Shown in pieces: positions 1 to 12,049 of a DNA stretch of 64,000 bases (position 1 is the first letter of the stretch; every line of letters starts with the position of its first letter). The stretch lies in contig CM034135.1 of the NCBI GenBank assembly GCA_019914995.1, positions 1,490,501 to 1,554,500 on the forward strand. The letters are read 5' to 3'. This DNA comes from Acanthochlamys bracteata. Lineage: Eukaryota > Streptophyta > Magnoliopsida > Pandanales > Velloziaceae. Under the pieces are notes generated by a model that was not told the DNA's origin, searched no databases, and saw only the letters and a list, made by a program, of their open reading frames with translations. The position numbers were made by a program, and so were the translations under genes.

Positions 1-693
1 AGCGCTTGAAATGGTCTGTTTTTTGTAATAGTTATTCTGTGGTCATCCATGCTTTACATTAGAGTTGTCTACTCATCATTGTCAAAGATCGTATTTAGGC
101 TGTCAAGATACTCCTTTCAGGCTAAGCCTTTAGCAGTGCTTATCTTGTCTACCATTAGCAGCCTTTAAGCTGCTTTATATATAAGAATGAGAGGTAGGTA
201 GTAAAATTAGATCAATCGGGTTGATTGAAATTTTTGAAGGTTGTGTAGCTTACTATGCTGGTAGGTAAAGTATGTGCAATAGTTCTGATTTGGCATAAAC
301 TGAACCATGTAATGGTAAACAGAAGGAGAGACTTGTTCAGGCGAGAGGCAACCATTAGGGAGCTAACCTGGTCAAGATAAATTAAGAAAATTATTGAAAA
401 CTTCTTATGGATATATGATCTCTGCTTGAAAATAGATTGCATGATATTCATGTGCACAAGCATTGTGTGCTTGTATGCTCGAGTAAGAATTCAGTCTTGG
501 GACACCCTTTGCATTGACCATGATAGATGGGGGATTGTTCATTGATACTCTGCTTAATCTTGTTTTCAGGTTTCGATGAAGACTGAAAGTAACCTGGGTT
601 CGTGATATGCTGCATGGTGATGATGCCTATGAGCTGCGCGTGAAACTTCTGAAACAAGTTCTAGAGGAATATCCCTACAAAAATGACGACTAA
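1..693 (+). other. Possible 3' end of an upstream gene
   Basis: No gene can be named here. A good acceptor (tgttttcag) ends near 569 and is followed by moderately GC-rich sequence. From about 580 to 693 one plus frame stays open and ends in TAA, reading VRDMLHGDDAYELRVKLLKQ and then a short acidic tail ending KNDD. Its composition looks protein-like. However, the upstream acceptor leads in-frame into early stops in all three frames, so the coding link is not secure. It could be the last exon of a gene starting left of the window, or chance reading within a 3' UTR. The first 560 bases look like intron. Confidence 0.3.
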
Positions 694-3123
694 TTAAAAT
701 GTTCTGCAATCACAGTTGCCTACTTGAGGTAGCTCTCTTTTGTTTATAGGACTTGTCATGTCATAGATGCTCGCGTAGCGACTTTCCAAGGGGAAATTTT
801 TCTTATAGAAATTCACAAAAATCCTCCGACATTAGAGCTTTTACTTAAATCTCATGTTTGGAATATTACTGTTGTAAAACTCCAGATTTTTCACAACGTA
901 GAGGGCTGTTCTTTTGCGAGATAATATGTATACACCTGCATTCTTCTTGCATCATATATCATTGTATTCTGACAGTTGTTCAGTGATCTGCAGTGTTAAT
1001 GTTTTAATTCATATCGTGTACATACTGTTAGGATTACTTACTGAGCCCTTCATTTCATTTGATAGTGAGTGAAGGTGTTCTGTGTACTTCAAGCAGTTGC
1101 ACAGTTTCTCCCACTTTCCAGTGTAACAGATACAGATGGAACTTTTTTTCTCTCATGCTAGTATTCATATAGAATCATATACAGAACTGAATCTGTCACA
1201 GAGCTATGGAAAACATATGAAATTTGATCTGATGTCTGAACCAAGTCTAAAATCTGTCACGGCAAACATGTTCTAGAAAAGGTATTAACGAGTACTGAGA
1301 TTTGCAATCAATAGTTAAAAACTAGACCAATTGCAGGTTGATCATGTTAGTGTCATATGGAAAAGAAAAAACATGAGAGGGAGATTATTGATGTGAGTGA
1401 TGTATGTATGACTCGTTCATTGGCTCCGTAGAGTGGGCACACAGTCCTGAACTGACTACATCTAAAAAATAATTTTTAAAAAAAAATTATTAAAAAATAT
1501 AAAAAATAATTTGAAAATAATTTTTTGATAGAAAAAAAATCACTTGGTGCAAAAAGAACACTCCCTGTATATAACTTCATCTAACATCGATGATTTCTTC
1601 CTCTTCCTCCTTGCAGAGAGAAATGCAGATTTTAATGAGCCTGCTGAGCAGATTCGCAGCACGTCACAGCTCGCACATAACCGAATCTCAAGCCACTTCC
1701 ATATTACCTGCTCCTAAAATCTTTGAAGAAAGAAACCCAGTTAAATACAAACATCAACTAATTAATAACCAAAACAATAGCATCACTTAAAACTCAAATC
1801 TATACAAGATTCAAGCTGTATTACTTATTGACAAATTGGTTATGCCTACTAATCGTGATAGAGACGATAAAAAATGGATGAGAAATATTGACTATTGTTA
1901 CTAGATGCATGTGATAGGGAGTGGTCTCCAAGACCATGTGTATAAGTTTTAAGGAAGGTAAAGACTCACACTGCACTGGACTCCACGGCACATGGTGGAC
2001 CATTTCAATATTATTTCCAATTGGATCAACTTTAAATCTGCCTCAAGTACTCATCTCAAGAATTCAACATCTCCAACATCAACCAAAAAAAAACTGCAGT
2101 TCTTGCGTGATCTAGTTTAGTGTTCACTCTCTCTTATTGAGGAGAGTTGAAATAAATCTACACTGAGCATGAACATGTAGCTAGAGAGAAATCAATTGCA
2201 TTGCTCTCTGAAATTACTTGCTTCTGAATATGATCTATTATGGCATTTAAGGAGCATACGGATAATTATGAAAAAACTGCAGTTGATGCAGGAAATAATA
2301 TATCTCAATGTAGAAAAGCTAGCTGTCACACTGAACCAATTAACAGTTAACACTTTGTCATTTATAGCAGAAAGCATTTGCAGAAAACAAACGTTTTAGA
2401 CCACATCAATGTATTATTGTTGAGAATACTTAGACCTAACATGGGTTTGTCAGTTAATTATCAACAAAGTATTATTGTCATTGTGAGCACTTAACACTTA
2501 CAAGTTACATTTTCATTATTTAGCAGGCAGACAAAATAAGTTGTTTTGCCTACAAAATAGGTCTTTCCCCCAAGGAACCATCAGAGATGACCAAGACCTT
2601 ACAATCCAACCGAAAGTTGCAGGTAAGATAAGAACGATAGCTAGCAAATTGAACTGAAAAGAGATTTGGATTCAAGGTTCAGAAACCAATGAGAAACAGT
2701 GGAGATGATTAATGAGGCTTCAGAAAAGTTTCTAAGATGGAATTACAACATAGGATCCTCTAAAGCCTAAACATTTACCGTCTGTCTCTCTGTCTGCCTT
2801 TCAAATTTATTGCTAGAAACTCTGAAACCCATAACTCTGCAATGCTTGTATGTCATTTGGGACATGTGACAGCAATAACATATACCTAAAAGCTGTGGGA
2901 AATAATTCTAAGCCCAGTTGGTGCGCTCTTATCACCTTAGCTAGTATTAAAAGTTTCTATGAGTCCTTACAGAAAAGCTTAGTATATTATTCTCAAGTCA
3001 TTTGACTAAATTTTCTTTTCTTTCAACTCAATTCCACCGATTATATATATGAAATGTTTCCATGAGAATGATGAAAGGCAACAGATAGAAAAAGGCTAGT
3101 AGTAAGAAGAAGAAAATACCTTC
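694..3123. other. Gene-free stretch, AT-rich
   Basis: I see no convincing gene. Open frames here are short and lack family resemblance. A very AT-rich patch lies near 1460-1550. A TATA-like tgtatataac precedes a 66-codon plus frame at 1590-1790 that I could not recognise. The right end is presumably the promoter and leader of the small gene at 3124. Confidence 0.5.
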
Positions 3124-3450
3124 ATGGGTGTGTTGTTGTGCCACAAGGATGACTGTTCTCCAAAAGCCAGGAGAGGAGAAAGACCAGTCCTTGTTGGCGC
3201 AGCTGCACAACACCATTGCATATCAGGCTCAGGTATAGCAAGGCTGATGAGCAAACTAAAGAAGACGAGCAAAATGCTTTGCATGAAAACACAGACATCT
3301 ACCTTCCATTGCCAGTATGATCCCTTGAGCTATGCCAGGAACTTCGACCACAGTGCTTTCGATGATGATTCTCCACGCTTTTACCACTCCTTTTCATCGC
3401 GGTTTGCTGCTGTATCTTTAAGGATGCCAAGAGAAATCAGTAATCAGTAG
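3124..3450 (+). CDS. Small plant-specific stress-type protein, 108 aa
   Basis: A single-exon gene of 108 codons. The C-terminal half carries a signature of a small angiosperm family often labelled 'stress induced protein': QYDPLSYARNFD at about residues 64-75, an acidic DDD stretch, then HSFSSRFAA at about 88-96. The N-terminal half is basic (KARRGER, KLKKTSK) with scattered cysteines and no signal peptide or membrane segment. Family members are short, single-exon proteins of similar size whose biochemical role I do not know. The first ATG of the frame is taken as start; nothing upstream argues for another. The gene ends in TAG after SNQ. It is convergent with the decayed CHR4-like locus to the right. 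Family assignment rests on the PLSY-NFD and FSSRFA motifs from memory. Confidence 0.7.
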   Translation: MGVLLCHKDDCSPKARRGERPVLVGAAAQHHCISGSGIARLMSKLKKTSKMLCMKTQTSTFHCQYDPLSYARNFDHSAFDDDSPRFYHSFSSRFAAVSLRMPREISNQ

Positions 3451-5177
3451 GAGCAGTAGTTGGGTCCATAATCCTCTTTCTTTTTTAGTTTTTTTTTTAA
3501 TTTCCAAAATTTTGTAGCACTTTCAGCTAGCCGGTTTAGATGAAGGATCCATTCGGCATGTATTTTCCTTTTAAACTGCTTCATACTGATATATTCACAA
3601 CTCCTCTACTGATGCTTTCTGAATTCTAATTTCATACCCACTGTTCAGCAGTAGACCTCAAACCTCACCAAAAGAACCCTCATGTATCAATCTTGGGTAC
3701 AATGTCACCTTCCTTTTTCTGTAGGAGAAGCAGGTTTATCATATAAAATTCGGTAAATAATCGATGGCAAAACACAGCAACTCGAAAATAGAAAGAAAAA
3801 AAATATAGATACCTCACTCTTTGGAAAGTCTATCCAGTTTCTTTTCCCAGGAACATGACTTCCACATGAAAACAATCCAAGTTCCTCGCAACTTCAGAGA
3901 TGCTTGCCATAGTTCTTCTTCAATAAATGCAGTAACATGCACAAGATAATAATCTTCAGATATGAAGCATCTTTTGAAGTTTCTGCTACTTCTCATTCAT
4001 CAAAGTCCAAGCTGGAAATTTCCGAGCCTAAATGGCTCTCTGTTTAAAACGTGAAAGCAGACTAACTTGCTACTTGTCTAGGTCGCCAAGACGAATCAGA
4101 ACATCAAAGACTCTTGTAGGGAAGATGTTAGCATGCGCTCAAGTGTAGTATTCACCAAAAAAAAAGGTTAGCTAGTTCTAAGGCTACCCTAACTGGAGAT
4201 AATTTATCATGCGTTAGAAATCAATCAAACATGTGTAGCGTTCCAAAACAAGACGCCACAGACATGCTTTTCTTTTCCTTGTAAAAGGAGTCAAATTCCT
4301 CCATAATACCTCACCCTTGAGGTATTTAAAGGGCTTAAAGCCTACAAAAAATCGGCAATAGACATCATTTTGAACCAGAAGCTAGTTCTATCTGATCAAA
4401 ATGGGAAACAAAAGGAATTTGAAACGTCAGCATGACAACAATGAAATGTGGTTTCTTTAATGCTTCATACCTATTACAAACAATCAAGTTTTTACATGCG
4501 CCTTAAGAATATGACAATGACATACCTTGACTGAGATAGTTAACCAATGTTCTACTTTGGTCTGTATAGAGCTGTCCTGCTGCAGGGAAAAAAGCCATAG
4601 CTAAAAAGTATGTAGCATTCAAAAAGAAATCATCAGCGAATTAGAGATAGTAACTAATCATGAAATCCCAGCACCGAAACAAATATCTGAGACGCATCAC
4701 TATAACCGTTCTTTCTCTTGGGTCTCAACCAGATAAGAACACTTGATTGTGTGTATTGAACAAATCAAACCTATATAATCATTGCCGGGCATTTACACAT
4801 TCTTTCTATAGCAATGCTATAGAAGTCACTTTCTAGGCAATCTTGACCGAAAATTTGTGCCATCTTGGCTACACTATATTTCACTCAAGCTTTAGAAGAG
4901 AATGTCTCTTCTTGTTAGCTGCTAGCCAACACTACTTGAAACATGTTAACAAAAATGGAATCTGTTGACCTGGAAAAGCCAGGCAGACTGGAAAGCATAA
5001 CCTTTTAGTTTCACTTTTTATGTCCATGAGGTAAAGTTTCTCTAGATGAAATTTCATCCTTAGCTTCAACAGAGAGCGAATTGAATGGGTCGTGCCCAAG
5101 TCTGAACCTTTTGCTGCATGGGCCTGCTCTTACTTCCCCAAGTCTCCTGGAAAGAAAATACACATGCCTCTTTTTAC
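3451..5177. other. Spacer between convergent loci
   Basis: No gene recognised. A 60-codon minus frame at 3814-3996 is followed by a donor-like gtatct but matches nothing known to me. The stretch probably holds the 3' UTR of the gene at 3124 and the degenerate 3' side of the CHR4-like locus. Confidence 0.45.
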
Positions 5178-8100
5178 TTAGTAGCTTCTTCTATATTTTT
5201 CACCATCATTCTTGGGGAACTTGCTCAGAGCATTTGAGATCGTTTGGGTAGGGGGCTCAATTTTCTGTCTTGGGTCAAGTATATCAGGGTCTGGCTTGGT
5301 GCTAGGTCCAGCATCCATGGAAGTATCTACTGAATCACAAACTTCAGGAGAAGATGCTATGCTTTTGTCCTCCTCTGGAGTGACAGAGGGTGATGAAGGT
5401 GGTATGCTCAGGTTGAGGTTCAAGGTTGGAGAGCAGAGTTCAGTTTCTGTCGGAGGTGCACCTGACAACTTTGTCATTGTAGACAGAGGTGCATAATTGG
5501 AATTTGAAGCAGCAGGATCAGAGTGCTTACTAAAATCATCAGCGAAAGTATTCAATTGTCTTTGATCAGAAAACTGCTTCTTTCTCTTGGGATCCTTGGG
5601 TTGGCTGGGTGGAGGACCTGGGATTGTGAATGGAGGGATTGTTGGCTTGTCTTCTCCATAAAGCAGGCGGACAGACTGAGTAATTGCTGAAACAGTGGGA
5701 GGTAACTGCTTGACTCCCTGTGGCTTACTTGAGGGAACATTAACAGCTCCTTGGTGTTCCTGCAATGGTATCCAAACATCATGGTATTAGAGCTGCCATA
5801 CCATGTTATCAGGTCAAAATACCACGCTTGTGGTTTTATACAATACCTAACTCCACTATACCACTATATTGGATCTAAATTTACTTATTTGAATGGAAAC
5901 TTTTGAGATCAACAAAAGGAGAGTTATTTTGGTACAAGAATGCAAGCCTCTGACAAAGTGGTGGAGGTGATGCTAGTTTCACCAACATGTAGAAGGCAGT
6001 GACTGTGGTAATGGGGCTGCTGACAAGAAGGTTGCAGTAGACCAAAAGAAGAAACAGTTGTGGTGGTAGAAAGAAGAAGAATAATCTGAACAACGTGACA
6101 TCCATCTTTTGAGAGTTATCTACCTAAATTGGTAGGATATAGGATGACAGAAACAGTGAGTACTTATAGAAATTAATTAATAATAAAAAGTTGAAATGGT
6201 AAGCACGAAGCAGTAAATGACAATTACAATTTTGGGTCCCACGGTTTGAGTATAATACACAAACAGGTCCCCTTTGTTACAAATTCCAATTGTTTTGAGA
6301 AATACCATTGAATAATCGTACCATATTACAATACTCCCAGGCATCACTTTGGTATTATTATGCCATGTTATTTGGTTCCGATACTTGCAGACACCATTTT
6401 TTGTAGCATTATACCATGCTATTTGAAATGCTACAGTATCACAGGAATATCATAGTATTCTTGAACATTGTAGCCATCCAGATGAACCCCACATTTGAAC
6501 CATTTATCATCCACTCTGGACACTCAAACTACACATAATTGGTTTCTGTAAGCCTCTCGCATTCGCGGATGCTCAAGATCGCATCTGAATCACATTTTTG
6601 TGTTAACCTCACTAAAAAAAAAATAGAAAAACATTAAACAAAATAAGTTAAACAGAAAAGTTATCTACCTCTTTGACCAATTAAGGTGTGTTTGCTCATA
6701 ACCTTGCATGTAACTGTTTGTTTATATCATACAACTCCAGAGATAAAGAGGAAAACCCTTAACAAATTTGTGCATCCACTATCTGACAAGAACTTCCAAG
6801 TAAACTCCTCAAACTACACAAGAGTATATCTATAGAATGCCAAAAAGGAAACTTTAGAAGTCATGGATAAGTTTTTCTAAGGTATTGAACCACCAAAGTG
6901 GTGCTGATCTACGTGTAGTTATGCCTTACTCTTGCTTATATGTTACCTATAATATATGTACAAAACTGAAATGGCAATATTAAAGTAGCTCTTAAAAATA
7001 CTTAGCGTATAAATCATGTAGATTGAACGCTACAATAAGAGAAGAATTAAATGTGCAAAAAGACTGCTCAATTTTTTAGTGAACAATACAGTGTCAAAAG
7101 AGGCAACTTACAGACAACAAACAAAGAATATCTAAATGAAAGCAAAATGAAGGCATGGGAGCTACCTCATGTGGCTTCTGACTAACAACGTTTTGTGTTT
7201 TTGCTTCCTTTTTCCTGATATATTTAGAAGTTGACGGAGCAGTTGATTTAGCATGTTGAATAAGCTGCTTTGTTTCAGGGTAAGAAGTACCCCCAGACAT
7301 CTGATCACAGTCAACTGCTGAACATGTTCATCCTTGTCAACGACTTTCCTTTTTTGCTTCTTCTTCTTGTCCTTTTTACTTAACTTCTTCTTGTTCTTCA
7401 AATTCTCAGGGGACTGCGGGCGTGGAAGAGTGATTTTTATCTTTTTTGTTTCACATTTGAAAACCTCAGGATTTTCTCCAGGAGATATGTCACTAAGAAC
7501 AGATGCCTTAACACTTGAATGGCTTCTCTTTGAAGAACTTCTCTTTTCATGTGCTGGGTTTTGGCTACTTTCAGTTTTGGTATCAGATGCTGGGAACCAT
7601 CACCTACAGAACCACCTGACTTTTTGCTACCTGAAGTATGAGCTTGACAGCCATCTGTATTACTTTCATCAGGCTTGTAGGACAAATCTGACGCTTTAGA
7701 CACTTGAAAGCTGCCTCTAATTTTTAACCATTTGATGCTTCCCTCTCCAGCATTTGAAGACTTCACAAGATCTTTACGCTCACTGAAATTTGGGCAATGC
7801 CACTTGCCAGGTGGAGCGCGCTACTCAAAAGCAAATTAAATAACAACCATAAAGTTGTAACACCAATTACACAACAAAACATGCCATATGAAAACTGACA
7901 AACAGACATCGATTCTTACCTTGAGGGGTGGGTTAAGACACTAAAGATGATAGGTTTGAGGACAGCTATCACAGCAAAGCAGATTCCCTCTGAGATCACA
8001 TTCTACACATTCAAAGTAGTACTGCAAAGCACAACATCAAATTTTTAGGGCCTGCTATAAAAGGAAAAAAACTGACCTTGTAAGGTTTAGGCACTTAATA

Positions 8101-9087
8101 AAAAACAAAAAGGAACAATATATCTAAATATGGGACCTGGACGATATTAACAACCAGGAGTGCTGGAATCTAGGAATATAAAAGAATGAAAAGGGAAGCA
8201 GATGCAGAATTTGAGTCTTGTGACATGTTTGATTTGAGCAGAATAGACTACTCTCTTGGAGACACAAGTGAAGATAAATGTACCTTGTACTTTGTAATGC
8301 TACAAAATCCTATGCCATATTGCCAGTCGAATCAACTAAACCAGATTGTGCAAACTACAAAATCAAAACTGCACTGTGTTAATGGAAGTTAAAATGCTGC
8401 TTGCACAGTCCTGAGACCTATTTGAGACCGAAACTGTCATCACATTTCAACAGATAGCTTCTATAATACAACTATGCAGTCCGATTGTCATTAATCTGTG
8501 ACTGCAGAATGAAACATCAACCCAAAGAAAAAAGGTTAAATTCTGTGTCCATTGCTTTCTACCAAATCCTTCTATTCAAGGGCACTTTAGCAATCTACTC
8601 CTTTCACCATCATTGCTGTAATCTAACTGCTCAAATTATAACCTTTTTATACTAACTTTCACTGAGATATGTTCAAATTATAACCCTTGAACATATCTGA
8701 ATTATATTTGATAAACCGGAGCATCCTGATTAGTCCTCAATATTTTAGCTCCTGAATTATTTTTTCTAGTTTTGGGTCACATAAACCTACAACAAGCAAG
8801 GTAGTTAGATGTACCTCTATCAAATATTAAGCTAGAAGAGAAACAAGAAAGCTTACCCCGTCATTCCCTTTAATCTTGGTAGAAACCCGAGAAACATTGA
8901 TTTCACATTTATGTCTCCTTTTCATAGGTTGGTTGTTCCTCAAGGACTTCGATGACAGAGAAGTACCTTCTCTCTTGTAATCTGATCCATATGTAACTCT
9001 TCTTCTCTTGCGTTTTGATACCCAATTCCTGTCGATCATTCTTTTGCATAAAGAACTGGTTTCCTGCATCCTTTGATCCTTGAAAAC
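5178..9087 (-). pseudogene. Decayed CHR4/PICKLE-related chromatin remodeller (PHD plus C-terminal tail, no ATPase)
   Basis: Four exon remnants on the minus strand resemble the N- and C-terminal parts of Arabidopsis CHROMATIN REMODELING 4 (PICKLE-related) proteins. Exon 8857-9087 holds RNWVSKRKRRR and a basic stretch ending KGNDG. Exon 7920-8021 begins the PHD finger (FECVECDLRGNLLCCDSC). Exon 7166-7820 continues it (PPGKWHCP) and then a Lys/Ser-rich linker. Exon 5178-5759 carries the C-terminal block LPPTVSAITQSVRLLYGED and TIPPF, then PSQPKDPKRKK. The family has two chromodomains and a SNF2/Chd helicase between these blocks; here a 1.4 kb intron-like gap stands in their place. Damage: an in-frame TAG (7941-7943) inside the PHD finger, loss of the last zinc-binding Cys (CPNF where CPKC is expected), and frameshifts near 7570-7600 and 7305-7325. 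The remaining splice sites are canonical. Interpreted as an internally deleted, decayed duplicate. Confidence 0.85.
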
Positions 9088-11270
9088 CTGTGCAAGATAC
9101 TATAATGACCATGACAAATAAATGCCATAATGTTTCTGCAATCATAGCAGTCGAAATATGTATGCTCATTACAGATGCAATTTAGAAACCTATTATAAGA
9201 ATATAAAAATTTGTCTCCCTCACTACAAAGTAGTATTCATCTTGCCAAAAGCAAAATTAAGCTTCAATATCTACTTGGACGATACTTTAAACAAAGTATG
9301 TGCTTCAAAAGATATGCTGTGTTTCCTACACAAAGGACGTCATATTTGCACCATATACATTCCTATTTAAGGAAGCACAGTTTTTTTCTCCGGAACTAAA
9401 GCATACCTAGAATATCCATCCATGTATAAGTGCTGAGAAGGGTATCCTACTTGAGCACAAATTCCATGGCATCATGTATGCAGCCTCTATATTTTAAATC
9501 TTCACAGAAAAGGCTACTTGCAAAGCAGCTTTTGCTAATGCTATAGAAATGGACTAACAGGATGCCATTCAATAAACAGATATGTCACAAAGCATGATTA
9601 GCTCAGGCTACCCAAAGCATTCCTGATGAATTCCAAAGCACATAAAAAGACTATGAGAACTAGGCCATGCACAGTTACTACAACACAATTTTTGCTCATT
9701 GAATATCATGGTCATGGAAGAAGCAACTCATAGCGGGCAGTGAAGCCACTAGGATGTCTTCCATCTTATGGGACATGCACAATTGCAGTTGAGCAGGTGA
9801 AAAGAAGCTGAAATATATCGACTGGACATGAAGGACCCAGGAAGGCATAACCCCGATGCCATTTTAATAATCTCCAAGTGCAAGCACAAGTACGAATGGT
9901 CATGACTAACCTGTTATACTCAAAATGCATTCCAATTTTGTTGTATCTCCCCTTCAAAACCACAATCAAAAGTATGAACTGTGTGACTTCTGTAACAGAT
10001 TTTCTTCATAATATGATATATTTCACTTTTTTGGTGCAAGCTAAACCAAATGTATGGACCTTTACAGACTCACGGTATCAGCATTTCAGCAAATACCCAC
10101 TAGTCCGTCAACTTGAAATGAGTACTCATTAATCTTTTACCATCCTTTAGCTTAGCTGGGCAAGCTTGCCCCACAAAGCTCCTTGAAGTTACATAGCAAT
10201 TAAAACTACTGGTGCTCCATTGACCGCACCGAATACCATTTTCGGGAACAGATTAAACCATGCAACATACTTTTTTGCACAATGTACCTGATGGTTAAAG
10301 AACAAACTTCAGCCAGGCACCTTCAGCGGCAAATATGCCATAGCTAATTTCTTTAATATTTAACTCCAAAAAAGAAAAAAGAGCAGCTTTAGTGAGACAA
10401 ACTAATAGCCAAAGTCTAAAATTCATCAATATCCAGTGTGGCTGACAAAAGATGGTGTACGAATACTAGAAACTCCCCATATCTTATCACATATAGAAAT
10501 TACAACCCTCTTGATGCTTTGAGCAACTGACTATTCCAGTAGACAGAATGAAACACTGTTATGTTATCTACATAACCAGAACAAAGTTTGCTTTATTGGC
10601 AAAACCAACAGGCCCTCTAATATAAGCAACAGCTAACAAAAATCAAATCAAATTAAATTTCGTTGTTGCTATATCCGGCTTCCACAAAACAACTTCAACA
10701 TACTATTCGGACAACTAAGCTAGCCAGAGCTTCAGTAACTTCACCGAAGATCAAAACGTTATCAACCACATAACCAAAAAAACACCACCGAGAACACTAA
10801 ACCACAAGCAAACCGCAAAATCGGACACACCAAGTTGCTCAAACCACCTCGAATCCTCTTCGAATCAGTCACTTAAATGCCAAAATATCAACAAACAACA
10901 AAACAAAACAAAAGACAAAGAAAAAAGAACCGGAATCTTACCAGAAATCACACGATAAGGTTATCCAACAGTTGACTCAAAGCTTGATCTGGTGGGCAAA
11001 GTGATCGCCTGCAAGAATCGAAGCTAGAGAGGTCGGTGACGTTGGGGAGAATTTGGGGATTGAAAGCGGCAGGACAGAAGAAGAGAGAGGGAGAGATGAG
11101 GGGAAAAGTGGTGTAGAAGGCCGCAGAGATGGGAACGAATATGAAGAAGACACGTGGGGCCCGCCGCAAGAGGCGCTGGTTGAGAAGAGGGACAGCAGAG
11201 AGAATGTGTGAGAGGTTTAAGGGACCAAGGCTTGATCACGACCGATAGATAGATAGCCCTCAACACTTCT
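9088..11270 (-). other. Probable 5' leader and upstream introns of the CHR4-like pseudogene
   Basis: No recognisable coding sequence. The first coding remnant begins at a splice acceptor (9088-9089), so non-coding leader exons should lie to the right. The GC-richer block about 10950-11270 is a plausible first exon, with a donor-like junction just left of it. CACGTGG with GGGCCC occurs near 11148-11162, as often seen near plant transcription starts. A CT/TC microsatellite follows at about 11355-11380. Exact exon limits cannot be read. Confidence 0.4.
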
Positions 11271-11990
11271 TCCTCTTTCTTTCTCTGATGCAGTGACGCA
11301 ACGACGGATCGTTTGATTGCGGCGTCGAAGATACGGCGCGCTCTTTTTCTGTTAGCTTCTCTCTCTCTCTTCTCTATATGATGAAGATCAAACTTTTAAG
11401 GGAAATAATAATTATAATATAAGAAAATAAAAAGGGCATATAAATAATGAAAATAGTGGTCTGGTTTTGCAAATAACGACTTGTTGTCACTTGTCAGGAG
11501 TCAAACCAGCTGTACAGCGTGTATTCGGTGGGCTCTGGTGGGTTGTTCTCCTTTTGCTAATTGCGTGCAGAAAGATAACTCCTTTTGCTGTTTCCTGTTT
11601 GATACCATTCAGCGAATCAACCAACCTTATTCAACACGATCTCCTACTTCCAACAATTACTTTTGTGCCCCTATAAAAATACAATGTTGTAAAAGACGTA
11701 TCATTATAACATGATAGAAAGATTCCAATCTTATAAATTTTTTATGGAATTTACACCGCCGCCGACGACTGACGTCCACTCACATTGACGGAGTCAAATA
11801 CAAAGTTTCATGTATAGAACTAACTCCGTTTTCTCTGTTCTATCTCCGTTTTATGTCGTTGACTTGACTACGGTTAACTATATAACTCCAAATGAACCTC
11901 TATTACCAGTGTAGAAGGAACACTGGTGGCCGTACGCCATACGACAGCTTGGCCAGGGGCCAAAGAGCATCTCTCATTTTAAGCAATAGC
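11271..11990. other. Intergenic region between divergent loci
   Basis: Spacer between the minus-strand CHR4-like remnant and the plus-strand NF-YC gene. It includes the CT-rich microsatellite at about 11355-11380 and a GC-rich patch (gccgccgacgactgacg) near 11758. No gene seen. Confidence 0.5.
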
Positions 11991-11996
11991 ATTTCG

Positions 11997-12032
11997 CCAC
12001 GTGTACATTCAGCGGTCCCTGTTTACACGTGG
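11997..12032. promoter_or_regulatory. Paired ABRE/G-box elements in inverted orientation (NF-YC promoter)
   Basis: CCACGTGT at 11997-12004 and its exact reverse complement ACACGTGG at 12025-12032 lie 20 bases apart. They sit just upstream of a CT-rich stretch (about 12060-12085) that looks like the NF-YC leader. ACGT-core sites of this kind are bound by bZIP factors (ABF/AREB, HY5) and some bHLH factors. Two copies are a typical ABA-responsive arrangement. Function is inferred from the motif only. Confidence 0.6.
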
Positions 12033-12049
12033 CACTTGGGAACCTAATT

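Noticed and set aside
1590-1790. 66-codon plus-strand frame after a TATA-like site
   Set aside because: Composition is compatible with chance; Ser-rich start and no recognisable domain.
3814-3996. 60-codon minus-strand frame with a donor-like end
   Set aside because: No family resemblance and no supporting neighbouring exon; not reported as a gene.
5178-5765. A separate 195-codon gene on the minus strand
   Set aside because: Its text matches the C-terminal block of CHR4-like proteins and begins at a splice acceptor, so it is an exon of the decayed remodeller.
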